Assembly: GCA_964490725.1 (NCBI GenBank)
Contig: CAZBDU010000032.1
Location: 1-53,362, forward strand
Direction of reading: 5' to 3'
DNA: 53,362 nt
Source: CAZBDU01 sp964490725
Lineage (GTDB): Bacteria; Spirochaetota; Spirochaetia; SZUA-6; DRHE01
Position numbers and translations under genes: made by a program. Positions 48,546 through 53,362 of the stretch are shown here, in pieces. The notes under the pieces are model-generated. The model saw only the letters and a list, made by a program, of their open reading frames with translations. It searched no databases and was not told the origin of the DNA. Every line of letters starts with the position of its first letter. Within the stretch, counting starts at the first letter, position 1.

Positions 48546-48823
48546 ATGGTGCGTCGTGAAAGCTGCATCGATCAAGAGGGCGCAAGTCGCGCCCCGGTAG
48601 GCGCCGGAGCGCACGGCAGCGGGGTCCGGCCAGGGGGAGAGATCCCTCGGGCTGAGCGGACCCGGCGGTTGTGTGACATGGGCCTGTGTCGCCTGCAAGG
48701 TACCGTGAAGCACCCGACGAATGCCGCGTCAAGAAAACCATCGGCAAGCTGTGTGCGAGACATCCGCATGCACAGTTTGACAGGAGGCGCTGGAAACGGG
48801 CCGCTGGACGCGGTACCGCGCCA
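48546..48823 (+). ncRNA. Structured RNA leader or independent small RNA upstream of rpe
   Basis: The 280 or so bases between the promoter and rpe have no convincing coding sequence but many inverted repeats. GTGCG (48549-48553) pairs with CGCAC (48610-48614), enclosing GGGCGC/GCGCCC (48578-48583 with 48589-48594). GGGTCCG (48622-48628) pairs with CGGACCC (48657-48663), with an inner AGGG/CCCT pair. GGCG (48664-48667) pairs with CGCC (48690-48693). CTGTGTGCG (48749-48757) pairs with CGCATGCACAG (48765-48775). I could not match it to 6S, tmRNA, RNase P, signal-recognition-particle RNA or a known riboswitch. It could be a riboswitch, a processed RNA, or an unstructured-in-practice leader; only inspection of pairing was possible. 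Confidence 0.45.
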
Positions 48824-48835
48824 GTGATCGACCAT

Positions 48836-49498
48836 ATGGAAAATGACAAGCGCGTGCTGGTGGCCCCTTCGATCCTCTCGGCGGACTTTGCCTGCCTGGG
48901 CCAGGCCGTCCGGCGCATCGAGAGCGGCGGGGGAGACTGGGTCCACCTGGACGTGATGGACGGCTCCTTCGTGCCCAACATCACCTTCGGTCCCAAGATG
49001 GTGGGAGCCCTCCGGCCTCACAGCGCGCTTCCCTTCGACGTGCATCTGATGATCGTCCGTCCCCAGGACTACGTGGGGCAGTTCGCTGCGGCGGGAGCGG
49101 ACCACATCACGTTCCACTACGAAGCCACCGTCCACGTGCACCGGGTGCTCTCCCAGATCAAGGAGCTGGGCAAGAAGGCGGGCATCTCCATCGTGCCCTC
49201 TACCCCTGCAGAGGCGCTTTCGGAGCTCCTGCATATGCTCGATCAGATCCTGGTCATGACGGTGAACCCCGGATTCGGCGGCCAGGAGCTGATCGAGAGG
49301 ACGCTGGAGAAGGTGCGATTCCTGGCGTCGGCCAGGGAGAGGGAAGGGTACCACTACCTGCTCGAGGTGGACGGGGGGATCAACCGCGACACCTGCCACC
49401 TGGCCGTGGAAGCCGGTGCGGACGTGCTCGTGGCGGGATCGGCGGTGTTCGACTCCGAGGACCCGGAGGAGGAGATCAGGGCCCTGAAGTGCCTATGA
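48836..49498 (+). CDS. rpe: Ribulose-phosphate 3-epimerase
   Basis: Rpe interconverts ribulose-5-phosphate and xylulose-5-phosphate in the pentose phosphate pathway. The 220-residue TIM barrel has APSILSADF, the metal/catalytic WVHLDVMDGSFVPN (His37, Asp39), FDVHLMI, MTVNPGFGGQ and the phosphate-site EVDGGI and VLVAGSAVF. ATG 48836 fits the family start; the frame remains open upstream, and GTG 48824 is also possible. No ribosome-binding site is obvious: AGGAGG at 48782-48787 is far upstream. A long structured leader precedes it. Confidence 0.95.
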   Translation: MENDKRVLVAPSILSADFACLGQAVRRIESGGGDWVHLDVMDGSFVPNITFGPKMVGALRPHSALPFDVHLMIVRPQDYVGQFAAAGADHITFHYEATVHVHRVLSQIKELGKKAGISIVPSTPAEALSELLHMLDQILVMTVNPGFGGQELIERTLEKVRFLASAREREGYHYLLEVDGGINRDTCHLAVEAGADVLVAGSAVFDSEDPEEEIRALKCL

Positions 49499-49557
49499 TG
49501 CACTTTATTGGATACAGTTTCCCGGCCGGAGGGTCGAGAATAAGACAGGAGTGTCTT

Positions 49558-50604
49558 TTGCCCATGAGGCTGAAACCCGCGATCGTTTCCGCCCTGCTGT
49601 TGTTCTGCCTGGCGGTCACCGCTCCCGCGCAGTCTGCCGCCTCGCAGTCCGCCGTCGGGTCGCTGCGGGAAGGGCTGGAGCTTTTTCAGCAGGGCGAGTA
49701 CCGCCAGGCAATCCAGAGCTTCCGCGACGTGATCGTCAACCCGCAGCTGGCCGCCTACAAGCCCGACGCCTACTTCTGGATAGCCCGCTCCTACATGGCG
49801 CTGAACCAGCTCGAGGAGGCGGAGCGCAACCTGGAGTTCTACCTGGACAACTACAAGGGCCACCCGAGCTACCCCGAGGCGCTGTACCAGAAGGGGCGGC
49901 TGCTGTTCCTGCAGGGGGAGATGGAAAGCGCCATCCAGGCGCTAGAGGGGTTCCGGACCCGTTACCCGCAGTCCCCTTTCGTCGCCAACGCGTACTTCTG
50001 GATCGGAGAAGCCCTCTATTCGCTGGGCCGGCTGGATGAGGCGGCCAGGGTGTTCGACAAGGTGGTGCAGGACTACCCCACCAGCTTCAAGGTGGAGGCC
50101 GCCCGCTATCGCCGTTCTCTGATCGCCTTCAAGAAGCGGGAGAACGAGCTACTGAAGCTGCTGAAGTGGAGCCACGAAGAATCGCTGAAGACCGTAGAGG
50201 AGTTTCAGCGGCGGGAGAAGGCCTACGAGCAGGCCATTTCCAGCTACCAGTCCAGGCTCGCGGAGCTGCGCCAGGGTGCCGAGCAATCGCACACCGATGC
50301 TGCGGAGCTGGAGAAGGCACGCCAGGACAAGGCGCAGCTGCTCAGCCAGGTCGCCGACCTGCGGAGCCAGGTCGCCGACCTGCGCGGCCAGATCGCGGCC
50401 CTGCAGTCCGCGGCCCGGGGAGCCGGAGCCCGGGACGAGCAGGCCGCCGCTGCGGCGCGGCAGGCCGCGGCGGCAGCGGAAAAGGCCGCGGCTGAATCCG
50501 AGCAGGCGCGGCGGACCATGGAGCTGCTGCGCGTGAAGGAGGAGGCGCTGGCGGTGAAGGAGCAGGTGCTCCAGAAGCTGCTCCAGGAGGCCGGGGTCCA
50601 GTGA
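49558..50604 (+). CDS. Exported TPR/coiled-coil protein (CpoB/YbgF-like)
   Basis: AGGAG (49547-49551) lies six bases before TTG 49558, favouring it over ATG 49564. The 348-residue precursor has a signal peptide (to about AQS, residue 26). Several TPRs follow (about 33-185, for example FQQGEYRQAIQSFRDVI and IGEALYSLGRLDEAARVFDKV), then a long coiled-coil (about 205-345, with tandem QVADLR units). The repeats resemble CpoB/YbgF and outer-membrane lipoprotein partners such as BamD, but there is no lipobox. The coiled-coil is C-terminal, the reverse of CpoB. A periplasmic scaffold is likely. Confidence 0.8.
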   Translation: MPMRLKPAIVSALLLFCLAVTAPAQSAASQSAVGSLREGLELFQQGEYRQAIQSFRDVIVNPQLAAYKPDAYFWIARSYMALNQLEEAERNLEFYLDNYKGHPSYPEALYQKGRLLFLQGEMESAIQALEGFRTRYPQSPFVANAYFWIGEALYSLGRLDEAARVFDKVVQDYPTSFKVEAARYRRSLIAFKKRENELLKLLKWSHEESLKTVEEFQRREKAYEQAISSYQSRLAELRQGAEQSHTDAAELEKARQDKAQLLSQVADLRSQVADLRGQIAALQSAARGAGARDEQAAAAARQAAAAAEKAAAESEQARRTMELLRVKEEALAVKEQVLQKLLQEAGVQ

Positions 50605-51749
50605 TGCACCGCCGGATGGCTGTTCTGGCCGCAGCCGTGCTGCTTCTGGCCTCTGCCTTCGCCTGGCCGTTGGAGCTGACTCGGGGAAGGATCAGGCTGG
50701 TGCTTCACGAGGACACGGGCCGCTTCAGCCTCTACTCGGTGTCCGCCGAAGGGGGAAGGAGCGAGTACACGGCCCTGTTCGTGGCTCAGGACCCCCGCAC
50801 ATCGAAGCTTTCGCTGGTGGTGGACAATCGAGTCTACGTGCTTGGGGACAGCGGAGAGTTCAAGCAGACCGCCGAAAAGACAGGGCAGGGGGCCAGGTTC
50901 CTCTGGGAGTCCAGGCTGCTGCAGGTGGAGCAGCGCTTCAGCTTCATTGCCCCTTCCGGATCGACCATCCCCGGCGGCGTGCTGATCTCCCTGGAGCTCA
51001 CCAACAGGGCCGACCGGCAGCTTCAGGTGGGAGCCCGCCTGCTGCTGGACACCTACCTGGGAGAGGACGGCACCAGCCACTTTCGCACCGACCGCGACCC
51101 GCAGGTGACCCGGGAGATGACCGTGACCCGCAGCGACATGATCCGCTACTGGGTGTCGACCTCCGTGCGGAGGGACGCCCCGGAGGCGCTGGAGAGCGTG
51201 ACTTCCGGGCCGGGGATCACCGAGCCGGACCGCATCGTCTTCGCCAACTGGAAGCGTTTGTCCGACTCCCCCTGGGCCTACCAGAGCTCACCCTCGCGCA
51301 ACTTCAACCTCCTGCCCTATTCGATCAACGACTCCGCGGTGGCGCAGTACTACGACCCGGCGCCACTGGCGCCGGGGGCCACCCGAACGATCGCGATGCT
51401 GCTGGGAAACTACAGCCCCCAGGGCTATCACATCGAGGGTGCTCCCGCGGAAGCCCCTGCGGCGGCCGGCCCGCCCGCGCCGGTGCCCTCCGCAGGCCAG
51501 GAGCCCGCCAGCGGCAGCCAGCAGGAGCAGGCGGCGGAGCAGGCCGAAGGAGAGCCCGGGGAAGGCGGCGCGCCCTTGCCCACGACCTTGCTGCTTCTCT
51601 CCGAGGTGCAGACCCTCAACACCCTGCTTGCGCGCATCGACCGGGCCCTGGCCTCGGGCCAGCCGGTGCCCGAGGAGGAGCTCTCGTTGATGCGGGAAAT
51701 CCTTTCTGATATAAAGTCCAGGTCAGGGCAGGAAGACGCGTCCCGGTGA
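50601..51749 (+). CDS. Exported protein of unknown function
   Basis: Not recognised. GTG 50601 overlaps the preceding stop, with AGGAGG ten bases upstream; ATG 50604 is the alternative. The 382-residue precursor has a signal peptide (cleavage near FA-WP). A beta-rich body (about 22-275) begins LELTRGRIRLVLHEDTGRFSLYSV and includes GVLISLELTNRADRQLQVGARL. A Pro/Ala/Glu linker follows, then a short helical tail (LLLLSEVQTLNTLLARIDRA). No lipobox or catalytic motif is seen. It is coupled to the preceding TPR protein, suggesting a joint periplasmic task. Confidence 0.75.
   Translation: MMHRRMAVLAAAVLLLASAFAWPLELTRGRIRLVLHEDTGRFSLYSVSAEGGRSEYTALFVAQDPRTSKLSLVVDNRVYVLGDSGEFKQTAEKTGQGARFLWESRLLQVEQRFSFIAPSGSTIPGGVLISLELTNRADRQLQVGARLLLDTYLGEDGTSHFRTDRDPQVTREMTVTRSDMIRYWVSTSVRRDAPEALESVTSGPGITEPDRIVFANWKRLSDSPWAYQSSPSRNFNLLPYSINDSAVAQYYDPAPLAPGATRTIAMLLGNYSPQGYHIEGAPAEAPAAAGPPAPVPSAGQEPASGSQQEQAAEQAEGEPGEGGAPLPTTLLLLSEVQTLNTLLARIDRALASGQPVPEEELSLMREILSDIKSRSGQEDASR
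51687..51715 (+). promoter_or_regulatory. Promoter candidate inside the unknown exported gene, for the TPR-dtd genes
   Basis: TTGATG (51687-51692), a 17-base spacer and TATAAA (51710-51715, five of six consensus) in an AT-rich patch near the end of the preceding gene. It would transcribe the TPR membrane protein and dtd from near 51722. Confidence 0.5.
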
Positions 51750-51765
51750 CGCCCCTGACCAGGTC

Positions 51766-52851
51766 ATGCCGAAGAGCGTAGTCCAGCGAGCCTACCGCCT
51801 GTACAGGCGGCAGAAGTTCCCGCAGACCATCCGTCTGCTGGAGAGCCAGGTATTCCGCTTCCGCAACAACGGAGAGTTCTACACTCTGCTGGGGCTGGCC
51901 TGCCTGCGCAGCGGAGACTTCGGGGGGGCGGAGAGCTACCTGCGCCGCGCCCAGCAGCTGCGTCCCGAGGATCTGCGTCCTCCCCTGGGACTGGCGGCCG
52001 TGCTGGCGCATCGCGGACAGACGGAGGAGGCGCTGAAGCTGTGGCTCCGCGTGCTGGAGGAGCAGCCCCGCAACCGGCAGGCCCGCCGCGCCCTGGAGCT
52101 GCTGCGCAGGGGCGGTGCGGAGCAGGAGGCCGAGAGCTTCCGCAGCGCCAGCGTTCTGAAGGGCCTGCTTCCCCCGGTGCCTGCCGGTCCGGGTGCGGTG
52201 GTGATTCCAGTTGTGGCGCTGCTCGGCGCCGGTCTGATCGCTGCAGCGGTGCTGGTGGGGCTGCCTCACGCGGAATCCTGGCTCCGGCAGAAGCGGCAGC
52301 GCCCGGGGGTGGAGGCGGTCCAGCTTCCGCGCTCGCAGCCCGAGCTGACCTCACCCGGAGGCGGGGCGCCGGTGGTGCTCACGGAGCGGCAGGTCAGCCG
52401 CACCTTCGAGCTGATCAAGAAGCACCTCCTTGCCTACCGCGACAACCTGGCCATGCGGGAGATCAACCGGCTGCTGCTCTCCAATGCGTCGGCGGCGGTG
52501 AAGGAGAAGGCGCGGCTGCTGGCGAGCTTCGTCCAACAGCCGGACTTCTCCACCCTGCGGGACAACTTCTCCTACGCGGAGGTGGCGGCGGACCCGCTCC
52601 TGTACCGAGACTGCTACGTCATCTGGTCGGGAAAGGCGGCGAACGTGCGGATCGGCTCCGAGCGGATTCGCTTCGACCTCCTGGTGGGCTACGCTGCCGA
52701 GGAGGAGCTGCTGGGAGTGGTGCCGGCGAGCCTGGACTTCGCGGCGGACCTGCAGAGCGGCGATGCGGTGGAGGTGCTGGGCAGGGTGGAGGCGGCGGAG
52801 GGCGGCCTCAGCCTGGCGGTGGTCTCCATTCATCGTTTGTACGGACAGTGA
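51766..52851 (+). CDS. TPR protein with one membrane helix
   Basis: The 361-residue protein has TPR-like repeats in the N-terminal 120 residues (YRRQKFPQTIRLLESQVF, LACLRSGDFGGAESYLRRA, AVLAHRGQTEEALKLWLRVL). A single membrane helix follows (about 144-166, VVALLGAGLIAAAVLVGL). The C-terminal domain of about 190 residues is mixed alpha/beta (RTFELIKKHLLAYRDNLAMR and YRDCYVIWSGKAANVRIG). No signal peptide precedes the TPRs, so the N-terminus is cytoplasmic and the C-terminal domain periplasmic. The ATG lacks a strong ribosome-binding site. It is followed by dtd after seven bases. Function unknown. Confidence 0.8.
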   Translation: MPKSVVQRAYRLYRRQKFPQTIRLLESQVFRFRNNGEFYTLLGLACLRSGDFGGAESYLRRAQQLRPEDLRPPLGLAAVLAHRGQTEEALKLWLRVLEEQPRNRQARRALELLRRGGAEQEAESFRSASVLKGLLPPVPAGPGAVVIPVVALLGAGLIAAAVLVGLPHAESWLRQKRQRPGVEAVQLPRSQPELTSPGGGAPVVLTERQVSRTFELIKKHLLAYRDNLAMREINRLLLSNASAAVKEKARLLASFVQQPDFSTLRDNFSYAEVAADPLLYRDCYVIWSGKAANVRIGSERIRFDLLVGYAAEEELLGVVPASLDFAADLQSGDAVEVLGRVEAAEGGLSLAVVSIHRLYGQ

Positions 52852-52858
52852 GGCAACC

Positions 52859-53308
52859 ATGAGAGCCGTGGTGCAGCGCGTCGCGGAGTGCGCCGTGCGG
52901 GTCGATGGGGAGGTGCGGGGCCGGATCGCGGCGGGGCTGCTGGTGTACCTGGGCGTGTCCACCTCGGACAGCGAGGACGATCTGCGCTACATCGCGGAGA
53001 AGATCGTGAACCTCCGCATCTTCACCGACGCGGAGGGGAAGATGAACCTTTCGGTGCGGGAAACCGGGGGGGCGGTGCTGATGGTCTCCCAGTTCACCCT
53101 TTACGGAGACGCCCGCAGGGGGCGGCGGCCCTCCTACACGGCGGCCGCGGATCTCCAGACGGCGCGGCGCTACTACGAGCTCGCGGCTCAGGAGGTGCGC
53201 GCCCGGGGTGTGCCGGTACAGACCGGGGTCTTCGCCGCGCGCATGGAGGTGGAGTACACCAACGTGGGACCGGTGACGATCCTGCTGGACTCAGAAAGAC
53301 GCTTCTGA
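52859..53308 (+). CDS. dtd: D-aminoacyl-tRNA deacylase
   Basis: Dtd removes D-amino acids (and glycine mis-attached to tRNA-Ala) from tRNA. The 149-residue protein has both active-site signatures of the dimer: SQFTLYGD (77-84) and the cross-subunit Gly-cis-Pro motif in TNVGPVTILL. The N-terminal MRAVVQRV is standard. The ATG follows the preceding stop by seven bases with GTGAGG upstream. It is the last gene; the 54 bases beyond are GC-rich and carry a GCCCGCGGGC palindrome (53331-53340) but no T-run. Confidence 0.96.
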   Translation: MRAVVQRVAECAVRVDGEVRGRIAAGLLVYLGVSTSDSEDDLRYIAEKIVNLRIFTDAEGKMNLSVRETGGAVLMVSQFTLYGDARRGRRPSYTAAADLQTARRYYELAAQEVRARGVPVQTGVFAARMEVEYTNVGPVTILLDSERRF

Positions 53309-53362
53309 CTGCCGGAAGAGCCCCCGCCGGGCCCGCGGGCGCCCCGAGGCGCGGCCGGGCCG

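Noticed and set aside
48546..48823. 6S RNA, RNase P RNA, tmRNA or signal-recognition-particle RNA
   Set aside because: None of the hallmark sequences was seen (no GAGGAAAGTC block, no GGAA/AGCAGC tip loop, no tRNA-like ends or tag ORF, no long single hairpin with a central bubble).
48800..48825. T-box-like GGTACCGCG sequence upstream of rpe
   Set aside because: Only the right half of the T-box antiterminator motif matches. The UGGN bulge is CGGT, the sequence is part of a GCGGTACCGC palindrome, rpe is not an aminoacylation gene, and no T-run terminator follows.
48546..48827. A 93-codon open frame in the rpe leader as a gene
   Set aside because: No ribosome-binding site, no recognisable protein features, and the interval is dominated by inverted repeats; it would also start at the expected first transcribed base.

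Overview
The window reads as an uninterrupted stretch of core chromosome from a high-GC member of the Spirochaetota. This rests on three sequence observations. First, an approximately 890-residue GreA carries its Gre domain only at the extreme C-terminus, an arrangement I associate with spirochaetes. Second, the orders tamB-bamA-skp-mutS and rimP-nusA-infB-rbfA-truB-ribF-rpsO-pnp match, as far as I recall, the Borrelia and Treponema chromosomes. Third, many proteins are envelope proteins of spirochaete type. No rRNA, tRNA, CRISPR array, prophage or insertion sequence was found. A 10-N assembly gap with corrupted G/C homopolymers around it (about 4885-5045) breaks thymidylate kinase.

Layout. 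(1) 133-4016: yebC, ruvC, ruvA, ruvB, queA, one tightly packed plus-strand operon behind a good sigma-70-like promoter. (2) 4071-5423, minus strand: tmk, broken by the gap, and a coupled secreted protein. (3) 5552-19182, plus strand: an envelope run of a proline-rich exported protein, ExbB, two CNNM/CorC-type membrane proteins, ExbD, TonB, TamB, BamA, a Skp-like chaperone and RuvX. Many of these genes overlap by a few bases. (4) 19189-22606: mutS on the plus strand, flanked on the minus strand by two small, possibly motility-related genes that are easy to miss. (5) 22823-32771: comF, then the rimP-nusA-infB-rbfA-truB-ribF-rpsO-pnp translation/RNA operon. That operon starts with a promoter followed by an intrinsic-terminator-like hairpin. 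(6) 32774-43309: an M16 peptidase, dut, a propeller lipoprotein, lptF, lptG, tgt, an NlpC/P60 hydrolase, murJ and a HEAT-repeat exported protein. (7) 43322-48380, minus strand: an exported von Willebrand A protein, giant GreA and a TPR protein. (8) 48381-48835: a divergent promoter pair and a roughly 280-nt hairpin-rich leader. (9) 48836-53308, plus strand: rpe, three envelope/TPR proteins and dtd.

How the genes fit together. RuvABC with RuvX and MutS cover recombination and repair. QueA and Tgt supply two steps of queuosine modification of tRNA. ExbB/ExbD/TonB, TamB/BamA/Skp and LptF/LptG, together with secreted TPR, HEAT, VWA and propeller proteins, make the window dominated by outer-membrane biogenesis. 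MurJ and the NlpC/P60 enzyme serve peptidoglycan. NusA, IF2, RimP, RbfA, TruB, S15, PNPase and GreA form the transcription/translation block.

The observations most worth following are the structured rpe leader, the joining of a Ton motor to TamB-BamA in one overlapping gene run, a C-terminal zinc ribbon on NusA, the terminator hairpin in the nusA-operon leader, a RibF without a recognisable riboflavin kinase motif, a thymidylate kinase whose P-loop lysine is replaced by threonine, and the two small genes beside mutS with a bidirectional promoter that may make mutS mRNA leaderless.
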